Positions 1 through 10,911 of a stretch of DNA of 64,000 bases are shown here, one piece after another (the stretch's first letter is position 1; the number at the start of each line of letters is the position of its first letter). Source of the DNA: Saposhnikovia divaricata. Its lineage: Eukaryota > Streptophyta > Magnoliopsida > Apiales > Apiaceae. Under the pieces are notes generated by a model. That model saw nothing but the letters and a program-made list of their open reading frames with translations. It was not told the origin of the DNA and ran no database searches. Made by a program: the position numbers and the translations under genes. The stretch covers positions 7,218,803-7,282,802 of the forward strand of contig CM071599.1 of the NCBI GenBank assembly GCA_036435485.1, read 5' to 3'.

Positions 1-379
1 ACGAAATATAAGTAGATTTCATAAATCGAACAGATTTTTTAACGTAAAAAATCGTCAATTTCTTCTCTTTTTTGTTTCTGCGTAATTTTAATTGAAAAAT
101 AATTGTTAAACCATCACTAAATTAAATATTATTTTGTTAATTTCATGTGGGCTGTGAAATCGTCCAAATCAAAATTTTAAGAATTCGAGATAGAGCAAAA
201 ATATTAAATTGAACGTATAAAATATTATATAAACTATGAAATTGAATCACCGATCTCAAATAATCCATAGAACTGAAAGGGAAAACTCATAAAATTTATT
301 GACACCTAGAATCACCGCATCTAAACTAAAAAACTACTTGAATTAAAATATGAATCGCCTGATTGTGGCTAATCTTAAA
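1..379. other. 3' flank of the SWEET gene
   Basis: AT-rich DNA beyond the SWEET stop codon. The part nearest the gene should be its 3' UTR, since transcription runs right to left. I see no other coding potential, repeat or RNA gene in it. Confidence 0.5.
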
Positions 380-1956
380 TTAAACCATGTTTCCGGGCTG
401 CACCTCAGATTTTGGTTGTTTCTTATCATCACCACCTTTTGGAGTCTTTCTCCAGTACCAAGCATATAGTGCGAGCTGCATCACCCCAGAAAGGAATCCA
501 AGACCATTTGGAATCTACAACAAGAGATCAATTCAATTATTTAAGCATGCAGCATAAATATATCCCCATGACGTGAAAGATTTATGTTATACTCTCTGTT
601 CAAGATGACAAATTACGAGAAAAATAACTTAGTACTGGTAAATTACCACAAGGTTAATATCGAATCTGAGTAAGCCATAGACGAGCCAGCACGCTCCGTT
701 AAGGGTTGCTGCTGCTGAAAGCCAAAAAGGCATGTACTCCACACTTTTTGTCCTGATCACCTTTCTCTGTTACACATGTATTCATGATGATGAGATGTGC
801 AGAGATTCAACATTTAGTACAGACACAGATAACAGATGTACCTACCGCGATAGTAAGAGGAGATAAATACATGCCAATATTGCAGATTATGCAAATAATT
901 CCAATAATAAGCGTTCTCTTCTTGATAGTAGGTACTATTCCAATGACCAATCCACTAACCAAGGCAACGACCACCAACTCCAACACAAATAAACCTCCCA
1001 CGTACTTCTGCAATATCCAAATGCATGCAGATATAATCAAAATCAGTGATTCTGTAAACGTATTAATCAATTCTATGGTAGAAACTAGAAAGTACGTACC
1101 CTTTGTTTATTGTCTCTGGCATAAAAGAGGAAGACCGAGAGATAAATCAACTGGATAACGAGACCGATTCCATTGGTGGTTAGAACCAGGGTGCTTCCCG
1201 GATGAATAAAAGGGGTACCATATAACACCCAGAATAGACAGTTGATCGTGGTTCCAAGATATGGGTCAGGTTTGAACTCTTCCACTGATTTGTTCTTTAT
1301 AATTCTCCAAAATGTTGGCCTACAAAAACAAACACACAATTTCGGGATTCATCCATCAGTAATCAAAATTTACTCCTATATATGATTGATTATAAAACTT
1401 TAATGTTATCAGTAATGTCATTAGTGCAGTGCTAGCATGTTTCCGATAAGCCAGCAAGAGTAGAAAAAGTAAGAAATTAACATGGCTAGAAATCATTTAA
1501 GTGATTAAAACAAGATTGTGTGTAAAAGGGAGAGATGGAGTTTACACTGGAGAAGCAAACAGGCCAAAAGAGATGACATTTCCTGTTTAAAGGAGAAGCA
1601 AAGAAATTAAAATCATCACATGCCCAAAAATAAACCCGTAAAATATAATGCATATATGAGCAAACAAAACTACACCATGCATGCAAAAGAATTTCAAAAT
1701 GACAACCTGCATCAGAAAATATGACAATAAACGTAATTCGAAAAAACATAAACACATCGATATCTATTCGATCAAGCTATGTACATAATTCGAAAAAAAC
1801 ATAAACACGTCGATTTATTCAATCAAGCTTAAAATATAATCAGATATACATTATTTTACTTCGATGTAACCAGCATTTTATACATAACGGATTAATTAGA
1901 AAGTAATACTCACCGATTACACCGATAACGGTACGTATAGCCATAACGTTCACCAT
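380..1956 (-). CDS. SWEET: SWEET bidirectional sugar transporter, clade II-like, six exons
   Basis: Membrane uniporter of the MtN3/saliva family, which moves mono- or disaccharides down their gradient. Exons read on the minus strand: 1956-1914, 1582-1546, 1319-1096, 1051-846, 766-647 and 514-380, giving 254 residues, a normal SWEET length. The joined frame is open throughout. All introns are GT-AG. The first MtN3 repeat contains the PTFWRI and KSVEEF motifs and a HPGSTLV loop; the second contains KSVEYMPFW and PNGLGFLSG. The HP-STLV loop and overall pattern fit the SWEET4-8 group (clade II), which includes hexose transporters. Exon 2 is only 37 bp and supplies the first-helix motif NVISFGLF. 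The exon 3 donor is taken as GTACTT at 1095, because the donor four bases upstream (GTACGT) would put a stop at the start of exon 4. The start is the only ATG that leads into exon 1 and matches the family. Confidence 0.93.
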
Positions 1957-2826
1957 TTTTAAAGCTGAGAGATTAAGGAGAGAAGAGGTGTAAAAATGAG
2001 AAGTTAATTTAAAAAGCTCGGTACAAGATTTTATAAGGAAGAACCCAAGGTCACATTATATAGGAGATTTGTTACGAGAGTTTTGATTAAACTTTGGATA
2101 ATGAGTTATCCTATAACTAACTTCATCCTCAACTTACTCCTACTACAAGTCAGACATTTTTGTTGTTTCAGTTAAACTCTGCCACCTGGGAAAAATAACA
2201 GGATAAACTTTGGTAGGGTAAATCTTTATCCACACTCGCCGTCAACACTCCAAACTCACTATTATTTGACCTAAATATAATGTATAATTAGAGCACAAAT
2301 GTATAATTGATTTACTAATTTCTTAACAACTCGATTTTATACTGAAACAATCTTTAAAACTTTAGCAAACTAAAATTTTACATTTTTATTCCTTTTAACA
2401 AATAAAACACATATTTATTTATATGTTATTACTAAGTTTAATGATATTCTCATCCTCATTTATAATAATTTATATATCCTAATTAATTTATACACTACAC
2501 TTTTAAACATTGATTTGAAAAAAAGCTGGATCAAACCGTAGCATATGGTAAGGATGATAAAAAAAAAACAACAACAACATGATCTGTGTTTGTGTTTTCT
2601 GAGAGAAGCTTATTTAGTAAATTATGTCAATTTAGATTTTTCAAATAAACATATAAATTGATCGAAAGAAACAAGTGATACGACTTGGAAATTAAGTAAA
2701 ATTTCAAGGTGCTTAAAAACATTATGTATGAACAATTATTAAATTATATTAAATTTTCAAAATTTCTCTTTACATAAATTTAAATAATATAGTGAAGTAC
2801 TAATTGTGAAAATATTTTTGAATTCT
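1957..2826. promoter_or_regulatory. Upstream region of the SWEET gene
   Basis: Upstream DNA of the minus-strand SWEET gene, up to the transposon. Two TATA-like strings lie on the minus strand: CTTATAAAAT around 2039-2030 and TATATAATGT around 2063-2054, about 75-110 bases before the ATG. Either could place the transcription start. The rest is AT-rich, and I see no gene in it. Confidence 0.4.
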
Positions 2827-3929
2827 CACTCTTATATTCATGTCCGTTGATAAAAGCGGCTAAATTCAACGAGTAAAATTCTGTTGAATTTATGCTATTT
2901 ACAACAAGATTCCGTTACATTTACCATAAATTCAACAGATTCCTTCCCGTTGAAATTAGCATTTCGGTTGAATTTAAGGTTAAATTCAACGACTTCCCGT
3001 TGATTTTGTTGGTCCCATTTTCAACCATTTTCCGTTGAAAATGTCCTGGAGCATTTTCGAAAAATTTGAAATTTCAATTTTGAATTTCACCAAAAAAAAA
3101 CATTTTCCCGCCAATGGTAATATAATCAACGGAAAATTGTTGAATTTAATCCTACCATAATCAACCAATTTTCGTTGATTAATCATCTTGCCACGTGTCT
3201 CTGTGGATTAAATTCAACCGAATCTTGTCACATTTAATTCTATCAAAATCAACAAGATTTGCACTAGTACAAAAAAGCCTAAAGAGACCACCTAAAAACC
3301 ATCTTAGAGACCACTTCAATAGGGGGTCTCTAGGTCAGTGGTCTCTTAGGATAAGAGACCTCTTCTTTGTGGGGGTTTCTTAAATATAAATAAGAAACCA
3401 GCTATTTAAGAAAAGTGGTCTCTTAGGTGGAAGGAAAATAAACCACTTATTTAGATTAGATGATCTCTCTGGTTCTAGTAAAAAAACCACATAGGCAAAT
3501 AAGTGGTCTGTTTGATTTCACTAAAAAAATCAGTTTTCTCTAAAAGGTGGTCTCTTTGCTGTGAATAGGAATAAATTTCCCAAATTAATAATTTTTTATA
3601 TATTATTAATTGTCATTGAGATTATTATTATTAATTATTTTAATAATATTCTTATATTTAAAAAATATTATGAAATAATATTTATAGAATATTATGAAAT
3701 TATAACATCAATCAAACAATCAATACAGTCGAAATTTGTAACAAAAGAAGATATCCTTGTACTGGACTAATACCAAAGAATCACAATTTCAACATGATGA
3801 AATACACCTTGACATAGGAAAATACTTTTCTTTTAATTTACAGTTGTATGATTAGAACCAAAATTTTCTCTCGGACAAGTTCCTGCGATGGCATGGTAAA
3901 CGCTCAAAGAATGCTTGTAGCCAAATAAG

Positions 3930-4049
3930 CTAAATGGATTGTGTAGGATCTGCAAGTCTGAGTGACCCTCCAAGCTCAACAGGAACAAGCGGGATAAAAG
4001 AATGCAGGACATCTGTTATCCGCGGTCTGTAACTTGGTTCTGGACTTCT
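3930..4049 (-). pseudogene. Fragment resembling a protein kinase C-terminal end
   Basis: A minus-strand open stretch reads [15 protein letters not shown] and continues into a short tail ending at a stop (3932-3930). The EPxxRPxxxxVLHSF pattern is that of kinase subdomain XI, with its conserved arginine, near the end of plant receptor-like kinases. The tail (LVPVELGG) does not match the FEI-type tail expected after the neighbouring exons, so it may come from a second kinase. It is not joined to a complete kinase domain. The donor family is not identified with certainty. Confidence 0.4.
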
Positions 4050-4408
4050 GGTTATACACACAGCACAGCTACAGCAGCAACCTATACAAAATGGGGTACA
4101 TCTGAAATCATTTATAAGAACTTAAAAGAACAGAAACATATGAACATTGAAACATATAGTGAATCTACTGAACGGACTTGGTATAGATGTTTTCATCTCA
4201 GAAAATTCTAACTAAATTGTATGTGTAATATTCACAGGTCTATTCAATTACATAAATGAAATTTAGAAACAATCACAATAAAAATCAACATATTGCCATG
4301 TCAGTAAGCATCACAGATAAAGTTTTGCATAGTTAACATTTCATACGGATATACCACGTTGATATCTCATATTATCAAGTACCATTGCGTCATATTATCA
4401 AGTACCAT

Positions 4409-4521
4409 TACCTTAATTCAAAGTAAATTTAATTTCATATGTTAGTACCTTAATTCAAAGTTCTTTGATTTTATGGCACCATTGTATGCAATAAATAATG
4501 TAAAATTCCAAGTTTTTCTGG
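4409..4521. repeat. Inverted repeat arm (partner 5251-5363)
   Basis: This 113-bp segment is, as far as I can read, an exact reverse complement of 5251-5363. The two arms bracket the FEI-like kinase exons inside the nested CACTA. Next to each arm lies a short segment around ATTATCAAGTACCATTGCGT (about 4375-4406 and 5371-5402) that is in the same, not inverted, orientation. Confidence 0.85.
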
Positions 4522-4530
4522 TAAATTTAC

Positions 4531-5147
4531 TCCAGTATTTGGACTACTCTGTGCATAGTAGGACGATCATCTGGGTTCGATGAAATACACTGAATAGCGA
4601 CCGAAATCAGCGCATCAAGGCTTTCTGCCTGTACCCCTTCACAGTGTTGATCAACAATCTCCCTCTGCCTACACTCGGTCACCAGAAAGTTCAACTGAAA
4701 TACAGAAAGCGTGATTGAAGTCAGTTAAAGTTGCATAATCATAACATAAACGGCAACTCCGGTTATGCATATGGTGCCAGTCAACAAATAAAATTGAAGT
4801 GAAAAAATTACAGAAAGTCCCAACACTGCAACAGAAAACAGAAAGTTGTCTACAAGAATTTCAATACATAACCTTTAAACCTTGGTTTGAAATCAAAAGT
4901 AGCATTCTGATAAGGATCCCACCATCATAAGGTGAATATTACCATACTACTGCTATAGCAGGAGATCTTTACTACTTTTATATCAGGTGTAAACACGGAG
5001 GTAAGAAAATTACCCATCCGACAATGTTGAAGCCCTTCTCGATGAAAGATGCATCAGTTGGTCTCTTTCCACTCAGAACTTCAAGCACCAGAACCCCAAA
5101 ACTATAAACATCAGTCTTTTCTGTTGCTCTACCACTCTGCATATACT
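4531..5147 (-). pseudogene. Captured FEI-type LRR receptor kinase exons (C-lobe)
   Basis: Two consecutive exons on the minus strand, 5147-5014 and 4694-4531, with proper GT-AG borders. The first encodes [18 protein letters not shown] followed by a [15 protein letters not shown] segment; the second encodes the LNFLV...EIVD...[10 protein letters not shown] part of subdomains IX-XI. The combination [12 protein letters not shown] with NIVGW is characteristic of the FEI1/FEI2 group of plasma-membrane LRR kinases that act in cell-wall signalling. The LRR ectodomain, transmembrane segment, P-loop and catalytic loop are absent, so no active kinase can be made. It sits inside the nested CACTA on the strand opposite to nothing else coding, and is best read as transposon-captured exons. 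Family assignment is from motif recognition. Confidence 0.8.
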
Positions 5148-5250
5148 CTGCAAGTACATTGTGAAAATTGAAAAGTAGTATTTAAATTGCTTGCAAAACT
5201 GCAAACTTAACGCCAAACATACAGAGACAGTTATCCCAAGCATACTTAAA

Positions 5251-5363
5251 CCAGAAAAACTTGGAATTTTACATTATTTATTGCATACAATGGTGCCATA
5301 AAATCAAAGAACTTTGAATTAAGGTACTAACATATGAAATTAAATTTACTTTGAATTAAGGTA
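5251..5363. repeat. Inverted repeat arm (partner 4409-4521)
   Basis: Reverse complement of 4409-4521; see that entry. The remaining nested-element DNA from here to about 6500 has no coding frame I can assign. Confidence 0.85.
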
Positions 5364-8157
5364 CTAACATATTATCAAGTACCATTGCGTCATATTATCA
5401 AGAACTTTGAACTTTAGTCATAAGGAGCATTAGTGATTATATGGATTTATACACGTTAAAGTGACACGCCCTAAGTCAGTTTCCAATGAACCATCAGGTA
5501 TTTGAACCAGTTCTTAACTGGGACTTGAGTGCTTTGATATGTAAATTGGAATCTGTCATAGACATGGTGCTTTAATGCTTGATAAATTGGCTTGTGGGGC
5601 TAATCTGTTGCATAGGTTACCAATTTAAGGTTGTAGCCAGTAGCAATAATAGATTTCTTTAGAAGCTGCAAATGTAGTGCTGAGTTAAAGCTAGAAAAAC
5701 TTTTTTTTATATAACCTCTTCAAATGCTGTGGCAGTGTGAAGCATTGGGTTTAGTAATATACATTCATAACTTCAATCGAATCATAATATTAACTCGACA
5801 ATTCAAGATATCATCACAAAAGATCAAGTCATCAGAGGAATTTAATAATGTTCAATATATCACATAGAGATTCAATAAAGCTCAAGATATCACATAGATC
5901 GAGTTGATTACTGAAATTAAACAAACAATCATACCTAAGCCCAAGGCATCGTCGTCTTCTTGGGACTTACCAATCTTAACCCATTCGATTTCCGAGTTGA
6001 CTCATTGACCGAGTTTGAGCTTTACCAGTCTTGATTTAGGGCTTTTTAAACACCGGGAAGCCTTCAATTAGAGCTTTCTTCATTAATCCTGCATAGATTC
6101 TCAAAATAGAAATTAGGGTTTCGAATAATTAATGGAAATCGAAAAGACTGTGAGAGTGTGTGAATATATCATGTGTATAACTGTTCGATTTTGATTTATA
6201 AACCGAAATCAATTTGGATGATAGCGATTTGTTTATCAAAATCGTTTTTCTTTACCCAACCCAATTGTTAGAGTCCATTTGAGATTTCTGATAATCAAAT
6301 CGAGAGCAAGATGATGTGTAGTGTATAAAGAAGAGTTTAATCGATATTTCATCGGAGAAGAACGATGAATTTATCGGAAAGATGAAGAACAGCCGAGAGA
6401 AGACGAGAGAGAATTGATAGATACACGAATTAAATTAAAAGTTTTATAAGAGAAGATATCGAGAAAGAGGCCCGATGGAATTAAAAGATGAGATGGTGTC
6501 TAATATTAACGGAGCTCATTGAAAATAAATAATATTAAAAAATGATAAGAAACCATCTTTTTAATTAAAGAAGTCTCTTTTCATATATCATAAGAGATCA
6601 CTTTTTTTAGAAGTGAGGTTTCTTTTATTAAAGAACCACTTATTTAAATAAAAGGGTCTTTTTTATATTATATAAGAGACCATTTTTTGAAAAAGTGTGG
6701 TTTCTTTTCTTATGTAATCAATTATTTGAATAAGGTGGTCTCTTATTAGCGGTTCCTTTGCCAATATTTGTAGTAGTGTTGGTTGATTAAAACTTTTTTT
6801 CGTTAAACTTATAGATTCAACCGGTTTTCGTTGATTTTAAAAATTCAACCGAATTTTGTTGAATTTAACATGTCCCAGTTTCTTTTGAAAAGCTAGATTC
6901 AACCGGTTTTCGTTGATTTTAAAAATTCAACCGAATTTTGTTGAATTTAACATGTCCCAGTTTCTTTTGAAAAGCAACAGATTACAGATCTACTATATTT
7001 ACATCTAATTTTTTATGCAATTTGCTAACTTATGCAACATGTTGCTACGATTCTGACCAACAGCAGTTATTTCGGACAAACTGATTTTTTTACAAAAAAA
7101 AAATACATAAGCATCTACAACCTAAGATCTATAAATTGGCTAAAACAAAATTTCGAAATACATATTAAAACTCAGATTCCGGTCACCTCATGAAATATCT
7201 GGCGAACAAAAACATTCTCAGAAAAATCTGAAAATAATCTACATGCAGTAACGGAACCCGACTTTTAACCTCGTGTGCTCGGAATCACCAAAATCATCCT
7301 CTAAATCAAGAACCAAATTAAAATAAAAAAACAGTCCAAAAAAAAATTAGCACGAAACTTGAAGATATATATATCACTGGAAAGCTCTTGATTTGTAGAA
7401 CACATATATATAAAAATCACTGATTTTCGATAAGTAGATTGAGAGATGTGGTTATTTGAAGATTAAATGTATGTATATGTGTGTGTATAGTGAGCCGAGG
7501 GAGAGAGAGAGAATTATGGGGGTGGGGGGAGGGGAGCTGTTCATAGATTAAGAAAAAAGGTTAGATAAAATAATGGGGGTGGGTAGGTTAGTGACTTAGT
7601 GTGTGTTTTTTGACTTTTGGTGTATTGTTTTTTTTTATGTTATTAAATGTGGACCGTTGGATGTTGCTTCTTTAATTTTAATCAAAAGCTATAAATTTCC
7701 AAGAGTTGGCAATCCTTGTGCTAAGTTTTCAACCAATACCATCTTGCCACATGTCATTAACAAATTGTTTTTTTCATTTCACCAATAAAAAAGAAACAAC
7801 TTAATATATTAAATAAATACCCATAAAATCAAAAATGCTCCAAAAATTAAGAAATTTTGTCCAACACCTTAAAATATAAAGAAAAAAATTCCCTCAAAAT
7901 ATGGTCGAATTTCGTTGAAGTTTGGTGAACCGTTTGATTTTTCTACTTACGAGCTATTCGGCTCTAAATTTGACTCCGGAAAAAGTATATCGAAAAATTA
8001 CGAAAATTTAATAATGCCTAGAAAATATAAATTAAATAACCAATTCCAAGTTTCATGTTTTTCTAGCATGGGGAAGTATTTATTTGAAATTGTCGAAGTT
8101 AAATAAGGATAAATGTCCAAATAAATACGATACACCTTAGATCAAAACCATACGGAT

Positions 8158-9080
8158 GTCCCAGATTATTGTTTCTATTTTTAAAAAACATTTATCGACG
8201 ATCCAACCGTACGGATGTCAATATATATCTAAAATAATGATATTTCCAAATTTTTAAAAAATAAAAAATTAATTTGGTTGGAGATCTTAGTAGAACACTA
8301 CTATATTGTCTAGAACTCGTAACTATTGCTTTGTCCCAGATTATTATATCTATTTTTTAAAAAACATTTATCGACGATCCAACCGTACGGATGTCAATAT
8401 ATATCCAAAATAATGATATTTCCAAATTTTTAAAAAATAAAAAATTAATTTGGTTGGAGATCTTAGTAGAACGCTACTATATTGTCTAGAACTCGTAACT
8501 ATTGCTTTGTCCCAGATTATTATTTATATTTTCTAAAAAAACATTAATCGAAGATCCAGCCGTACGGATGTCAATATATATCTTAAATAATGATATTCCC
8601 AAATGTTTAAAAAATAAAAAATTAATTTGGTTGGAGATCTTAGTAGAACACTACTATATTGTCTAGAACTATCAACTATTGCTTTGTCCCAGATTATTGT
8701 TTCTATTTTTTAAAATACATTTATTGACGATCCAACCGTACAGATGTCTATTTTTTAAAATACATTTATTGACGATCCAACCGTCAAGAGACGTTTAATT
8801 TAGTGATATTCCCAAAATTTTAAAAATTAAAAAATTAATTTGGATGGTGAAATTAGTAGTGAACTATTGATTTGACTAATAATACTAACTAGTACTTTGT
8901 CCCAGATTGTTTTTTCTATTTTTTTTAAAAATATTTATCAACGATCCAACCTTATGGACGTCAATAGATATCTAATTTAGTGATATTCCGAAAATTTTAA
9001 AAAATAAAAATTAATTTTGATAATGAAATTAGGAATCAACTATTTATTTGACTAGTACTACTACCTAGTACTTTGTCTAA
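8158..9080. repeat. Tandem repeat, about 175-bp unit, about five copies
   Basis: The string GTCCCAGATT recurs at about 8158, 8333, 8509, 8686 and 8899, with a degenerate sixth start near 9073. Spacing is 175-177 bp, then 213 bp because one copy carries an internal duplication of about 37 bp. Units share GACGATCCAACCGT and TTAATTTGGTTGGAGATC. Divergence increases to the right. The array lies in the interior of the outer CACTA element and codes for nothing visible. Confidence 0.85.
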
Positions 9081-9449
9081 TTTTACATCATTTAAAATTT
9101 TAAACATATATGAGTAATAAAGTAAATTCTAAAATGTTTGGTATGTAAATTTAACATTCTAGTTAATTTTTTGTGACTTTTATAAATTATCGAGTATTTA
9201 TAATATTTATTTAAAATTATATATCAAATAAATAGTAATCGTTCTCTTAAATATCATAGATTAATTTTCACCTATTATTAGTAAAAATAAAATTTAAAGT
9301 GTATTTGTTTGTTGGCCATATATTAAAGTTTTTTTTATATATTATAGAAAAACAATTGAAATAATAAAATTGACAATCAATCGATTTTTTAAAAAAAGAT
9401 TAGATTCTTTTTTGCAAAAATCAAAGTTAGCTAAATAAAGATAAAAGTA

Positions 9450-9850
9450 AATTCAACGAAATACTGTTGAATTTATTTTCGGTTGATTTTATTCTGTTGA
9501 ATTTAAATTTTGGGGGAACTTTGCGGCCTCATTAAATAAAGGCAAAATTAAATTCAACGAGATACTGTTGAATTTGATTTTGGTTGATTTTATTCCGTTG
9601 AATTTAACTTTTGGTGGGAACTTTGCCGCCTGATGAAATAATGGCAAAAATAAATTCAACGAGATATTGTTGAATTTGATTTCGGTTGATTTTATTCTGT
9701 TGAATTTAACTTTTGGTGGGAATTTTGCAGCCTCATGAAATAATGACAAACGTAAATGCAACAAGATACTGTTGAATTTGATTTCGGTTGATTTTATTCT
9801 GTTGAATTTATTGTCGATTGAATTTGTTCGGTTGAATTTGAGGCTCAGTC
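9450..9850. repeat. Tandem repeat, about 101-bp unit, four copies
   Basis: Starts of the unit (AAATTCAACGAGATACTGTT-like) lie near 9450, 9552, 9653 and 9753. Each unit holds GTTGAATTT motifs plus a GGGAACTTTGCCGCCT-like segment. This is amplified subterminal sequence of the outer CACTA element. Confidence 0.8.
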
Positions 9851-10043
9851 AAAGTTCATAGGCCATTGACCATATAATCAACGGAATACGGTTGATTTTA
9901 TCGTCCGTTGAATTTATTCCGTTGTATTTAGCCGCTTTTTCCAGTAGTGAATTAAACTATTTTTTATTTCTCAAGTATTTCAAGTGTTCAATTAAATTTT
10001 AATAAGAAATTAAATTAAACTAAAATAATGATGATTTAGCCGT

Positions 10044-10911
10044 CACTACAAGAATCTTGGCTAAATTCGACTGTCAATTTGCGGTCGAATTTAACTAAAT
10101 TCGACCGCAAATTTGCAATCGATTCTAACTTAGTGGAGTTTAGCAAAAAGCAGTCGAATTTAACAAATTTGAGTGGCTAAATTCGATTGCTTAAATTCGA
10201 CCAGTTAAATTCGACTGGAATCAATTGAATTTATCCCTGGATAAATTTTTGAATTTTTCGGCAAAAATTTGAAATTCCCGCCTAAAGAAATTACTTTTGA
10301 CCGTTCCCAGTCAAATTTATAAAATCGAATGCTTGCTTTAGTGTAGTCGAATTCTTAAATTCGATTGTTTTTTTGTTGTCCAATTTATAAATTTGACTGG
10401 TTTTTTGTTTATCGAATTTATAATCTCCATAGGGTGTGTTGCCAGTCATATTTATAAATTTGACTGGTTTTTTAGTCGAATTTATTGAACACCAAAATGT
10501 TTTGGTTTATTAAATTCGACTACAAACAATCTAATTAACATGCTATAAACAGTCCATATGCATGCTGTATGGATATGCTGTTTTCGGTCGAATTTAATTT
10601 TAAATAATTTAGCAAAATTTAGTCGGGAATTTTCCCGCTTAAACTGCTGTTTAATTCGACCGTATCCGGTCCAATTTAATGCCGCGAAAAATTTTAGTTG
10701 CACGAAGTATTTCCCGCCTTTCCAGTTAAATAAATTCGATTGATTAAATTCGACCGAATTTCTAAATTCGACTCCTTAAAACCGCCCATAAAATCGACTG
10801 GACGCAGTCCAATTTATGTTTGACCAATAACTGATTGGAGTTGACCCTAAATTCGACCGATTACAATAGTCAAATTTGTGAAATCAAATTTTGACGAGTT
10901 TTCTTGTAATG
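10044..10911. mobile_element. Short CACTA-derived element of a third family (about 870 bp)
   Basis: Left end CACTACAAGAA at 10044, right end TTCTTGTAATG at 10911, which is the inverted terminus with one change (AATG instead of AGTG). The whole body is a run of AAATTCGAC / GTCGAATTT motifs in both orientations, so almost nothing but subterminal repeat is left, as in CACTA-derived MITEs. No 3-bp duplication is evident (CGT left, CAC right). No protein. Confidence 0.72.

Larger units (their letters stand above)
3262..6778. mobile_element. Nested CACTA element with captured kinase exons (3,517 bp)
   Basis: Begins CACTAGTACAAA and ends with the inverted TTTGTAGTAGTG. It is flanked on both sides by the 3-bp duplication TTG (3259-3261 and 6779-6781), as expected for CACTA insertion. 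Removing it restores the continuous outer element. About 300 bp at each end carry many copies of a GAGACCAC/GTGGTCTC motif, different from the motif of the outer element, so the two belong to different families. There is no transposase frame. The interior holds receptor-kinase exon fragments on the minus strand and a pair of long internal repeats. Confidence 0.88.
2850..9949. mobile_element. Non-autonomous CACTA (En/Spm) transposon, outer element, split by a nested insertion
   Basis: The right end reads ...AAAAGCGGCT (reverse strand) and finishes with CCAGTAGTG at 9949, the canonical CACTA terminus. The left end keeps the matching AAAAGCGGCTAAATTCAAC at 2852-2870, but its outermost bases are lost (only CACT at 2827-2830 is a candidate), so the left limit is approximate. 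Both flanks (2840-3258 and 6782-7000, 9450-9940) are packed with short GTTGAATTT/AAATTCAAC repeats in both orientations, the subterminal motif array typical of this superfamily. No TNPA/TNPD transposase frame is visible. An 82-bp direct repeat starts near 6812 and 6894. The element is interrupted by another CACTA at 3262-6778. Confidence 0.78.

Noticed and set aside
784..1158. Plus-strand 124-codon frame
   Set aside because: Antisense shadow of SWEET exons 3-4.
1486..1755. Minus-strand open frame overlapping the SWEET intron, including an alternative in-frame exon 2 at about 1711-1681
   Set aside because: The alternative exon gives [10 protein letters not shown] in place of the conserved NVISFGLF helix, whereas 1582-1546 fits the family exactly and keeps phase.
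9489..9764. Minus-strand 91-codon repeat protein
   Set aside because: Translation of the 101-bp CACTA subterminal tandem repeat.
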